DNA of 11,750 nt from JANLTP01 sp031363055. GTDB lineage: Bacteria > Pseudomonadota > Gammaproteobacteria > Burkholderiales > Burkholderiaceae_E. The number at the start of each line of letters is the position of its first letter. Position 1 is the first letter of the stretch. Positions 5,824 to 11,750 of the stretch are shown piece after piece. Location of the stretch: the NCBI GenBank assembly GCA_031363055.1, contig JANLTP010000215.1, forward strand, positions 1-11,750, given 5' to 3'. Position numbers and translations under genes: made by a program. The notes below the pieces were generated by a model that did no database searches, had not been told where the DNA came from, and was given only the letters and a program-made list of their open reading frames with translations.

Positions 5824-8800
5824 ATGTTTTTCTTTGAAGCTGGTCGTCGCGAAGCGCCGCTTGGTTTTACCGTGCTCGGTCTTGTTTCCTTCAGTCATAC
5901 CGTGCTCCGTCTCGCGTTACCTACTCTGGTCGGTGTGATGCTGTTCTTCAGTTTGTCGGGTTGCAGCAAGGATGATCCAGACTTTCGCTTGGCGATTCTG
6001 CTCCCGAACGCAACCTACAACCCACCGATATCCTCTGGTGGAACGCAGGATTTGATCCTCGCCGGCAATCTTCAAAGCAGTGCGAAAACGCCGAAAGCGC
6101 CTGCCGGCGGCGCGCTTGCCCTGGCCAGCTTTACGCCGACGGCTGCCTTCTTTGGTAATCAGGTAGCGATTTTGGGCGGTACGGGCGTCAGCTCGACCGA
6201 CCCGGGTGCGGCGCTTCTGGTTCGAGAGAGCAACTGCAGCCTGACCCAGTACGCGGTCAGTTATGGCGTTCAAGGCGCCTATGGCTCGAGCAGCTCGATT
6301 GTTGCAACGCTGCCCAACGTCGATGCCTACCTGCATCAGCTTGCCGGATTGAGTGGCACGGCCGGAACTTTCCCGAAAGGCTGCAGCAACCGAAGCCTGG
6401 GAACGCCATCGACCAGCTACGTTCATTTGGGCCGCTTGAGCGACGGCAGCAGCATGGCCGCCTATGTCGACGACTCCGGAAAAATTACGGTACTGAAAAT
6501 CGGTACCAGCGGCGCCATCGTCAGCCAGACTGTACTTGCATCGGCCAACGCGGCGCATACCCTGGTGGCCGGCGATTTCAACGGCGACGGCATTGCCGAC
6601 CTGGTCACCCCGCTCATCAGCGCGAACAACACGAGCGGCGTCGGGGTATATCTGAGCCGAGCCGATGGCAGCTTCGGCGCGGTAAGCGTCTACGGCGGAT
6701 ACCCGGCCAATATCAATCGGTTTTATGTTCGAGCCAGTATTGAAGATATCAATGGCGACGGCAAACTCGACATCGTCGCCATGGGTGCACCCAACGCCGG
6801 CAACGACTTGCCGACCGTCGTCACCTTGCTCGGCGCAGGTAACGGTACGTTTGTCGCGGGCAGTGTCGCGGTCAAGACAATGTCCCTGGGCGCCTTTGTG
6901 CTGGCTGACTTTAATGGTGACGCACATCTGGACATTCTGAGCGCTGGCGGCTATTGGTTGCCCGGCGCCGGCAACGGAACATTTGGCGCAGCAGCACAGC
7001 GGTTTGCCAATCCGGTACTGGTCGACGGCCGCACACTCGCCGTCGGCGACTTTGATGGTGATGGTGTCCTGGATGCCGCAGTGCGCTCCGGACGGTCAGC
7101 CATTACGATCTTCAAAGGCCTGGGCAATGGAACTTTTAGCGAGGCAAGCAGCTACGCCGGCATTCGTGGGGCCGATGCCTTGAGCGCGACGGATGTCAAC
7201 GGGGACGGTATCCTGGATTTGGTCGTCGGCCTTTCGGCGGCCGGTATTTTTGGCGCCAGTGGTGATGCTCAAACGATCATTCAATTTCTCCTCGGTAAAG
7301 GCGACGGAAGTTTCGTCGCCGCACAGACCCTGCCAGGGCTGGGACTGTCTTTTTCCGCTGGTGCGCCGACGCTGGCCATCGCTGACTTTAACGCCGATGG
7401 CTTGCCGGATTTGGTCGCACGTTCGCCGCTGAGCAATACGAGCGTAATTCTGTATCGGGGTAGCGCGCAAGGCAGCTTCTCGGCAGCCGGCAGTGTGGCG
7501 ACCTTAAGTTTTTTGCCGAGACTTTTTGCCTCCGGTGACCTGGACGGCGATGGCAAGCCCGACGTGGTCGCCGTCGGTTCCAGTGTTGCCGTCATGCGTG
7601 GCCTCGGCAATTCGGCGTTCGCGTCCGCCCTCGTTTTTGCGCTACCCAGTGTGACCGGCTCAATCGTGAACATGGCCCTTGGTGATGTGAATGGTGATGG
7701 TCGTGCGGATGTGGTCCTGGTTCTTGGCGGGCAAAGCGCCACCAGTGGCGGAGCGTTTCTGTACCTTGCTAATGCAGATGGAAGCTTGAGTGCGCCGACA
7801 CAAATCGATAATTCAACCAATATCAGATCAGTCACCTTGGGTGATGTGAATGGTGATGGCCGAGCCGATCTCGTGATCGGAAATTTTTCGACGAATTTCT
7901 ACGTCAGCCCCAATCTTTTGCGCGGCGTTCGAATTTATCGAGGCAATGCCAACGGTACCTTCACGGCACCGTTGACCCTGACGCCCGCTGGCGAAAGCTT
8001 CCCAGCACTGGGGATTGCCGATATGAACAAGGATGGCAAGGCCGATCTGGTGGTTTCAGCATTCGATGCCGGCCTCAATGATTCGGTCCATGTATTACCA
8101 GGCTTGGGCGACGGCAGCTTCGGTACGCCCAAAACCTTCGTCCTGCCTGGCGGAGGTCCCGGAATCAACAGCCTGGCCGTGGGCGACTTCACCTTTGACG
8201 GCAATATCGATGTGATGATTACCGGGCGCTATACTGAAGTGCTCGTCGGCGAGGGCGATGGTAGCGTAGCAGCCGTTAGTGCCCTGGTCATCGCCCCAGA
8301 CTCCACTTACGCGATTGCAGTGAATCTGAATGGCGACCGGACCATGGATGCGGTGGTGGTCAATGCCGATGGCGTCGTACCCTTGCTTCGCGTTGCAGCA
8401 CCACGGGTCAGCTTGGGCACGGGCGCGCCTGCCGCTGCAAGCAACGAGTTTTCGACAAGGCTGAGCGCAAGCAGCGCCAGCCTCGCGTCCGGCGGCTCGG
8501 TACAAACCAGAATCAGCCTCAGTTTTGGCGCGAACTTCAATCAAGCCGTGAGCTTCGGCTGCTCGGGCCTGCCGGCGTATGCAAGTTGCAGCTTCAGTCC
8601 GGCCTCGCTGGCGCCAGGGGCGGGCGCGAGCGAGACAGTATTGACGATCAACACCGACGTCGCGCTCGCTACCGCCTTGCAAGAGTTGGATCGAGGGATT
8701 GGCTTGAACTTCGGGTTTGCGATGGTTGGAGGCTTTGGCTTGGCCGGGTTTGCGGGTCGCTTTGCTCGCGTTCAACGTCGCAATGGTGTGCAGCGTCACA

Positions 8801-9042
8801 GCCGTATGCAGCGTCGCGGTCGTATGGAACTTCGCAGTCGTATGCCGGCGATTTTGATGATGCTTTTTGCATCGGTCGTGCTGGCCGGGGTGGTCGCATG
8901 CGGAGGCGGAGGCGGTGGCGGTGGTGGCGGGGCGGCTACCAGTACTGGCGCCGTCACGCCTGTGGGAACCTATCCGATTACGATTGTGGCGAGTGGGGGT
9001 GGGGTTACCAAATCGCTGGTTTATACGTTAACGGTGCAGTGA
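5824..9042 (+). CDS. VCBS/FG-GAP repeat lipoprotein with C-terminal Ig-like domain
   Basis: This 1072-residue exported protein has a hydrophobic stretch ending in lipobox LSGC with Cys47, which predicts a lipid anchor after type II signal cleavage. Residues from about 250 to 860 contain some twelve calcium-binding loops of the D-x-[DN]-x-D-G-x-x-D kind, for example GDFNGDGIADLV (250-261), EDINGDGKLDIV, GDLDGDGKPDVV and GDVNGDGRADVV, spaced as in integrin-like beta-propellers. The last two are degenerate. From about 885 an Ig-like region begins, with SFGCSGLPAYASCSFSPASL as hallmark. It is interrupted by a hydrophobic stretch, a very basic repeat segment, a second hydrophobic stretch ending in VVAC (Cys1026) and ten glycines, and resumes with PVGTYPITIV to the end. 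ATG 5824 has GGAGA 7 bases upstream; GTG 5902 is a possible alternative with a shorter signal peptide. The general role is probably surface adhesion or ligand binding; this is inferred. Confidence 0.85.
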   Translation: MFFFEAGRREAPLGFTVLGLVSFSHTVLRLALPTLVGVMLFFSLSGCSKDDPDFRLAILLPNATYNPPISSGGTQDLILAGNLQSSAKTPKAPAGGALALASFTPTAAFFGNQVAILGGTGVSSTDPGAALLVRESNCSLTQYAVSYGVQGAYGSSSSIVATLPNVDAYLHQLAGLSGTAGTFPKGCSNRSLGTPSTSYVHLGRLSDGSSMAAYVDDSGKITVLKIGTSGAIVSQTVLASANAAHTLVAGDFNGDGIADLVTPLISANNTSGVGVYLSRADGSFGAVSVYGGYPANINRFYVRASIEDINGDGKLDIVAMGAPNAGNDLPTVVTLLGAGNGTFVAGSVAVKTMSLGAFVLADFNGDAHLDILSAGGYWLPGAGNGTFGAAAQRFANPVLVDGRTLAVGDFDGDGVLDAAVRSGRSAITIFKGLGNGTFSEASSYAGIRGADALSATDVNGDGILDLVVGLSAAGIFGASGDAQTIIQFLLGKGDGSFVAAQTLPGLGLSFSAGAPTLAIADFNADGLPDLVARSPLSNTSVILYRGSAQGSFSAAGSVATLSFLPRLFASGDLDGDGKPDVVAVGSSVAVMRGLGNSAFASALVFALPSVTGSIVNMALGDVNGDGRADVVLVLGGQSATSGGAFLYLANADGSLSAPTQIDNSTNIRSVTLGDVNGDGRADLVIGNFSTNFYVSPNLLRGVRIYRGNANGTFTAPLTLTPAGESFPALGIADMNKDGKADLVVSAFDAGLNDSVHVLPGLGDGSFGTPKTFVLPGGGPGINSLAVGDFTFDGNIDVMITGRYTEVLVGEGDGSVAAVSALVIAPDSTYAIAVNLNGDRTMDAVVVNADGVVPLLRVAAPRVSLGTGAPAAASNEFSTRLSASSASLASGGSVQTRISLSFGANFNQAVSFGCSGLPAYASCSFSPASLAPGAGASETVLTINTDVALATALQELDRGIGLNFGFAMVGGFGLAGFAGRFARVQRRNGVQRHSRMQRRGRMELRSRMPAILMMLFASVVLAGVVACGGGGGGGGGGAATSTGAVTPVGTYPITIVASGGGVTKSLVYTLTVQ
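8773..8844 (+). repeat. Four 18-base tandem repeats encoding basic hexapeptides
   Basis: Units start at 8773, 8791, 8809 and 8827. They encode QRRNGV, QRHSRM, QRRGRM and ELRSRM (consensus QRRSRM). The array lies in the basic segment between the two hydrophobic stretches near the C-terminus of the VCBS lipoprotein. The unit length of 18 bases keeps the reading frame. Confidence 0.85.
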
Positions 9043-9059
9043 CAGTGTCGCAATAACAA

Positions 9060-9090
9060 TCGAGTCGCCTGTCAGTAATAATCGACTCGA
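9060..9090. terminator. Hairpin between convergent genes, weak terminator candidate
   Basis: TCGAGTCG (9060-9067) pairs perfectly with CGACTCGA (9083-9090) across a 15-base loop. It lies between the end of the VCBS gene (plus) and the end of the BrnA-like gene (minus). There is no T-tract on either side, so it is not a typical intrinsic terminator. Confidence 0.35.
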
Positions 9091-9105
9091 CGCTATCGAA
9101 CTTGA

Positions 9106-9414
9106 CTATGCTGCTACCGTTCTTGACCGAGACTGCCGCGGCCTGGCCTTTGGTGCCGATAGCTCTTCGCGTACAACTTGGCGAACTGCATCGATAACGG
9201 AGCGCTGCTGTATGAAGGCCACCAATGCGTCGTTAATCAAGGTCTGGTAGTTCCCTGCGCCCGCCCGTTCCACTTGCCCTCGAAAATAGTCGACTACCGA
9301 GTTGTCGATCCGGATTGAGATCTTGGTTTTGCCCGGTTCGACCGCAACTACAGGGCCACGCTTGGCCTTCGAGAAGTCAATGTCGCTATAGGGCTCAGCG
9401 GCGGTTTTTTTCAT
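9106..9414 (-). CDS. brnA: BrnA-like antitoxin
   Basis: This 102-residue protein belongs to the BrnA antitoxin family (COG3514). The hallmark FSKAKRGPVVAVEPGKTKIS is at residues 14-33. A C-terminal ribbon-helix-helix-type segment follows (IRIDNSVVDYFRGQVERAG, then NYQTLINDALVAFI). The end is an extra basic, proline-rich tail (PKARPRQSRSRTVAA). BrnA normally binds the BrnT ribonuclease, neutralises it and represses the operon. The ATG at 9414 has AGGA 6 bases upstream and overlaps the end of the BrnT-like gene by 20 bases, as in ordinary brnTA operons. It is the last gene of a four-gene minus-strand operon that begins with a RelB-like gene. The protein looks complete although its toxin partner does not. 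It could survive as a repressor or as protection against other BrnT toxins (inference). Confidence 0.85.
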   Translation of the reverse strand: MKKTAAEPYSDIDFSKAKRGPVVAVEPGKTKISIRIDNSVVDYFRGQVERAGAGNYQTLINDALVAFIQQRSVIDAVRQVVREELSAPKARPRQSRSRTVAA

Positions 9415-9640
9415 ACTGTTTCCTTTGCGGCTTGATGGCACGCCACGAGGCAATAATTCGATAGATGTCTGGCTCTCGATGCGTAAAGATCACCACCAGC
9501 AGCGCGCCGGTAGCACTGATTCCGAGCGTGGCAAAGCGCTGCTCATCGATCGAATCCGTGTCCTCGCGAGTTAAAGAGAAATCGTCAGTGAGCACAGTCG
9601 CCGTCTCCGGAAAAGACACATCTTTCGAACCCGGATACAT
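9395..9640 (-). CDS. brnT: BrnT-like toxin, N-terminally altered
   Basis: This 81-residue protein belongs to the BrnT (DUF497) RelE-fold ribonuclease toxins. Recognisable parts are DVSFPETATVLTDDFSLTRE, EQRFATLGIS and LLVVIFTHREPDIYRII, then RAIKPQRKQYEKNRR. In normal members an N-terminal strand with a W-D-x-x-K...N...KHGV pattern precedes the first part. Here it is absent, and only MYPGSK stands before DVSF. The usual IISARRAT-x-ER stretch reads IIASWRAIKPQR, so several conserved positions differ. The ATG at 9640 overlaps the TGA of the ParE-like gene by one base (TGATG), pointing to translational coupling. An in-frame TTG at 9664 is the only alternative start. The 3' end overlaps brnA by 20 bases. 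The toxin is probably weakened or inactive, but the frame has been kept open, so a changed role cannot be excluded. Confidence 0.75.
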   Translation of the reverse strand: MYPGSKDVSFPETATVLTDDFSLTREDTDSIDEQRFATLGISATGALLVVIFTHREPDIYRIIASWRAIKPQRKQYEKNRR

Positions 9641-9930
9641 CAATCCTTCAACACTACAGGCCAAGGCAATGACGTGTGAAGCACGCGCAAAACGCGAACG
9701 CGATTTTTGTCGACATCGTCCACCGCGATGTAGGGAGTACGGTCAATTACTAACTCGCGAGTATCAGCAACGCGCCCCTCACGTCCGAGCTGTGGGAATT
9801 GTCGCAACGTGCCTATTTGAGATTCGATCCGATCGTCAACCAGGATGGCGCTCCTTGGACTTTCGGTCTCAATGTAATCGAAGATTGCTTCGCGATCTTC
9901 GATCGCCACGGGCGTCCACTCCAGTTTCAC
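9640..9930 (-). CDS. ParE/RelE-family toxin
   Basis: This 96-residue protein is of the plasmid-stabilisation (ParE/RelE) fold. Visible family features are WTPVAIEDREAIFDYIE at the start, LVDDRIESQIGTLRQFPQLG, the GREGRVADTRELVIDRTPYI segment, and RVRVLRVLHTSLPWP at the end. Length and order are normal and no key segment is missing. ParE members inhibit DNA gyrase and RelE members cut mRNA on the ribosome; sequence alone does not say which applies here. The start codon is GTG at 9930, which overlaps the stop of the upstream RelB-like gene as GTGA, so the toxin is translated after its antitoxin by coupling. Its own stop overlaps the start of the BrnT-like gene. Confidence 0.9.
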   Translation of the reverse strand: MKLEWTPVAIEDREAIFDYIETESPRSAILVDDRIESQIGTLRQFPQLGREGRVADTRELVIDRTPYIAVDDVDKNRVRVLRVLHTSLPWPVVLKD

Positions 9931-10235
9931 TCTGGCTCATCATGAATCCGGCGGCTCGCATCCGCCCGTCGAAGCGCGAAGTGTGCGTTAACCTCCTTGG
10001 CCGAAACGGCCGCTCTTGGGTCATTCAAGGCCGCTTGCACTTGGCTACGGAACCACCGGTCATAAGTGGCTGAATCTGGCGCCAAAGCGAAGGGCAACAT
10101 GCCTTCCTTGGCAGTGCGGGTCAACATTATTCTGACTGCATCGGAAACGGTCAACCCGATTGCTTCGAGTACGGTGGCTGCCTGCTTTTTAATATCGACA
10201 TCAATACGGGTCTGAACCAACGCACTTTGAGCCAT
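9927..10235 (-). CDS. RelB/DinJ-family antitoxin
   Basis: This 102-residue protein is the antitoxin of the following ParE/RelE toxin. The N-terminal ribbon-helix-helix is clear: strand ALVQTRIDVDI, helix KKQAATVLEAIG, then TVSDAVRIMLTRTAKEG. The next segment, LPFALAPDSATYDRW, is typical of RelB/DinJ. The C-terminal part, probably the toxin-binding region, is charged. I chose ATG 10235 because GGAG lies 7 bases upstream; an in-frame ATG at 10265 would add ten residues before the conserved start. The dimer would bind its own promoter and repress the whole four-gene operon. An AT-rich stretch with separated TCACTT/AAGTGA half sites (10262-10267, 10289-10294) lies upstream and may be that operator. 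It overlaps the toxin gene by 4 bases. Confidence 0.9.
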   Translation of the reverse strand: MAQSALVQTRIDVDIKKQAATVLEAIGLTVSDAVRIMLTRTAKEGMLPFALAPDSATYDRWFRSQVQAALNDPRAAVSAKEVNAHFALRRADASRRIHDEPE

Positions 10236-10492
10236 TGCATTACTCCATTCGAACTTACTGATCACTTATTGTAATACTAACGGATGACAAGTGAGTGTCG
10301 GAATAGGGCCTCGCACGAGCTTGTCTATCGGATCAATATTTACGAAAATTCCGCCCGTCAGATCGACGGCTATGCCGCTAAACTTCGAAATACAAAAGGA
10401 TGATTCGCCAGCGCTCCTGGTTTGCTGGCGAGTCAGCTTTTCAGAGAGTAGTTGAGTCCACAAACCACAAGCGAACAAGGCGAGACAAAAGC
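10236..10492. other. Divergent intergenic region with a strong hairpin
   Basis: This lies between the RelB-like gene (minus) and the hypothetical gene (plus). Near 10262-10294 is an AT-rich stretch with TCACTT and AAGTGA as inverted half sites, likely the promoter/operator zone of the RelB operon, though no clean -35/-10 pair is visible. At 10402-10434 an 11-bp stem (GATTCGCCAGC/GCTGGCGAGTC, one G-T pair, 11-base loop) stands 58 bases upstream of the next gene, followed by AGCTTTT. It could be a weak terminator or attenuator. Open frames here resemble nothing known. Confidence 0.45.
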
Positions 10493-11020
10493 GTGAGTCC
10501 CGAAGAATTTTCCAACCTGGTGGTCAACCTGCCGCAGGCCGAAACGCTCGACCTGTATCGACTTGAGTACATCATTCGCGCGCTCTACAGCGAACCCAAG
10601 CGCACGCTCGCAGCACGCATCAAAATCAACCTCGGCATGGCGGTTGAATACTTTGATGCTCGCGATGGCACCTATCGACGAGGGCGCATCGCGCGAACTC
10701 AAGATTCCGGCGTGACGATCGATGACGCGGATCGCAAGCTTCGGCTAACCAGCGTGCCTTATGCAGCGCTCAATCTGAGCGGCACCAGCTATTATCGTGC
10801 GCCAGACGCCTTGGCCGAACCGGTACGACCGTCTCCGGCAGCCGTGCAGCCACCCCTATGGAAGATTGGTGATCGAGTGTCTTTCATGGACCGCGAATTC
10901 AAGCTGTTGTCCGGCACGGTGGTGCGTGTCAACGCGAAGAGTGTCAGTGTTGATGTCGACAACTACCCGGGGCATTGGCGTGTTTCGCCGTCGTTGTTGA
11001 CGCATCTGATCGAGCGTTAG
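10493..11020 (+). CDS. Hypothetical protein with two similar small-barrel-like domains
   Basis: I do not recognise a characterised family. The 175-residue protein begins with a helical part (SPEEFSNLVVNLPQAETLDL, YRLEYIIRAL), followed by a segment at about 46-95 with the pattern LG-x-x-VEYFDARDGTYRRGRI. After a Pro/Ala-rich linker (PSPAAVQPP) a second segment at about 123-173 has the similar pattern IGDRVSFMDREFKLLSGTVV. Both continue into a short valine- and aspartate-rich strand and a final LT/SP-x-x-L stretch, suggesting a duplicated SH3/KOW-like small barrel. No signal peptide or membrane segment is present, so it is cytoplasmic. I prefer GTG 10493, which starts the conserved-looking SPEEF region and has AAGGCGAG upstream. 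The in-frame ATG at 10400 has no properly spaced ribosome-binding site and its codons run through a hairpin. A nucleic-acid-binding role is only a guess. Confidence 0.7.
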   Translation: MSPEEFSNLVVNLPQAETLDLYRLEYIIRALYSEPKRTLAARIKINLGMAVEYFDARDGTYRRGRIARTQDSGVTIDDADRKLRLTSVPYAALNLSGTSYYRAPDALAEPVRPSPAAVQPPLWKIGDRVSFMDREFKLLSGTVVRVNAKSVSVDVDNYPGHWRVSPSLLTHLIER

Positions 11021-11132
11021 GCAAATGGGCGCAACTACCGCTAAATGTACGCGGATTGCCGCGACGCTGTCGCGACAATGACGGGACAATTCCCGGGATT
11101 GGCCGAGCGGCTTTGATTCGTGTGAGATCGCC
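11021..11132. other. Short gap with a hairpin between convergent genes
   Basis: TTGCCGCGAC-GCT-GTCGCGACAA (11056-11078) forms a 10-bp stem with one mismatch, without a T-tract. Nothing else is recognised. Confidence 0.35.
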
Positions 11133-11630
11133 TTACTTAACCCAGCGGCGCGCGTCTTTGAGAAGCAAAAGCAATTGCGAGTCTCGTAACGGCGATGCAA
11201 CAAAACCGAATCGGGTGTAGAACTTCGCGGCTTCGTCGTCGATCGGATGCGTCAGCATGGCCCGAATGCCGGCCTGCTCGGCAATCAGCACGGTACGGCG
11301 AATGGCGTCTTGCAACAACCCGAAGCCAATACCGCGGCCTTGATCTTGCGTTGAAACCGCCAGACGCGCAAGGATGACCACCGGTACCGGGTAGTGCCCC
11401 ATACCTTTGACAACCCGCTCCGGCGCGTCCACCACATCGACCTGGCCGACGGTCAGGCTGAAATAGCCCACTAGCCGGTCGTCGTCAAGCACAACAAAAG
11501 TCTTGGCTGATCCGCTGTCCTGAGATTGTCGTGCGTGGCGCATCAGCCAATCATTCAGTGCCAGCTTGCCGCAATCGAAACCGTCGAGCCGGTGCTGCGC
11601 ACCAAGGGACTCCGGCCCGCGCAAACTCAC
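11133..11630 (-). CDS. GNAT acetyltransferase toxin (TacT/AtaT-like)
   Basis: This 165-residue protein belongs to the GNAT toxins paired with DUF1778 antitoxins, which acetylate charged aminoacyl-tRNAs and stop translation. Order of motifs: HRLDGFDCGKLALNDWL (13-29), HARQSQDSGSAKTFVV (32-47), GYFSLTVG (55-62), and PVVILARLAV followed by the acetyl-CoA loop QDQGRGIG (95-102). Then come GIRAMLTHPIDDEAAKFY (121-138), where Tyr138 sits at the position of the catalytic tyrosine of TacT, and FGFVASP. It is complete and of normal size. I chose GTG 11630, whose GTGA overlaps the antitoxin stop by 4 bases; a TTG at 11642 is in frame but would reach further into the antitoxin gene. The upstream neighbour confirms a canonical antitoxin-toxin operon. 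Confidence 0.92.
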   Translation of the reverse strand: MSLRGPESLGAQHRLDGFDCGKLALNDWLMRHARQSQDSGSAKTFVVLDDDRLVGYFSLTVGQVDVVDAPERVVKGMGHYPVPVVILARLAVSTQDQGRGIGFGLLQDAIRRTVLIAEQAGIRAMLTHPIDDEAAKFYTRFGFVASPLRDSQLLLLLKDARRWVK

Positions 11631-11750
11631 TTTGCGTCCCAAGGTGCCTTGCGAGAGAACAGGTCGCGCAAGCCCTCATTGGGCTGCGCGGGTTGCTCCA
11701 GCAGATCGATCAAGGCCCGGTACTGACTGCCCGGTACCATGAACAGGCGC
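11627..11750 (-). CDS. DUF1778 (TacA-like) antitoxin, 5' part outside the window
   Basis: Only the last 40 or so residues are visible, reading FMVPGSQYRALIDLLEQPAQ and then NEGLRDLFSRKAPWDAK before TGA (11627-11629). This fits the C-terminal toxin-neutralising segment of DUF1778 antitoxins: a hydrophobic strand, a helix with the LD-x-P pattern, then Asn-x-x-Leu and a closing PW. The N-terminal ribbon-helix-helix would lie beyond the right edge. It overlaps the GNAT toxin gene by GTGA, which supports coupled translation and gives the module its identity. Confidence 0.85.
   Translation of the reverse strand, partial: RLFMVPGSQYRALIDLLEQPAQPNEGLRDLFSRKAPWDAK

Noticed and set aside
5652..5825. 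N-terminal extension of the cupin protein
   Set aside because: There is no conserved sequence before MEYDFEHL, and ATG 5651 has GGAGG at good spacing. The extension overlaps the likely promoter of the divergent gene.
5917..6927. 336-codon open frame on the minus strand opposite the VCBS gene
   Set aside because: It is an antisense shadow of the repetitive Asp/Gly-rich VCBS coding sequence. The plus strand has a signal peptide, lipobox and calcium motifs, while the minus product resembles nothing and has no ribosome-binding site.
10266..10478. 70-codon minus-strand open frame upstream of the RelB-like gene
   Set aside because: It has no recognisable domain and no clear ribosome-binding site, and it overlaps the hairpin at 10402-10434. 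I treat the region as intergenic.

Overview
The window looks like a chromosomal segment from a GC-rich (by eye) proteobacterium, most likely betaproteobacterial. The best evidence is at the left end. The distal part of a NuoN subunit of respiratory complex I is followed directly by an ADP-ribose-pyrophosphatase-type Nudix hydrolase, a neighbourhood I associate with Burkholderiales-like genomes, although the small DUF2818 gene often found between them is absent. I cannot assign a genus.

Layout. Positions 1-2244 hold the housekeeping end: nuoN (5' end outside the window), then the Nudix gene. Converging on it, with overlapping stop codons, is an AAA+ ATPase of the DUF4143 type (2241-3410, minus) whose start codon sits directly on a TATAAT box and an inverted repeat. 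A PIN-domain toxin remnant follows, then an intact tRNA-Ser(UGA) (3821-3910) with its own terminator. After these come about 200 bases of palindromes, a RelE-type toxin remnant, and an orphan HigA/XRE-type antitoxin with a near-perfect operator palindrome. A small cupin of the thiol-dioxygenase-like class (5109-5651, minus) has a terminator that includes its stop codon. It is divergent from a 1072-residue VCBS/FG-GAP lipoprotein (5824-9042, plus) that carries an odd membrane-spanning insert near its C-terminus.

The right third is dominated by toxin-antitoxin genes. A compact minus-strand operon (10235 to 9106) reads RelB-like antitoxin, ParE-like toxin, BrnT-like toxin, BrnA-like antitoxin, with every junction overlapping. 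This is two modules of opposite gene order fused into an antitoxin-toxin-toxin-antitoxin unit, in which the BrnT partner has lost its usual N-terminus. A hypothetical protein with two similar small-barrel-like domains follows (10493-11020). At the right edge are a GNAT acetyltransferase toxin and the C-terminal end of its DUF1778 antitoxin, overlapping by GTGA.

Overall, this is an accessory region of stress/toxin modules, some intact and some decayed, built up next to a respiratory operon and around a tRNA gene. The most notable observations are the mirrored four-gene toxin-antitoxin operon, the leaderless and palindrome-covered promoter of the ATPase, and two unrelated membrane proteins (NuoN and the VCBS lipoprotein) that each carry an 18-base tandem repeat encoding hexapeptides.
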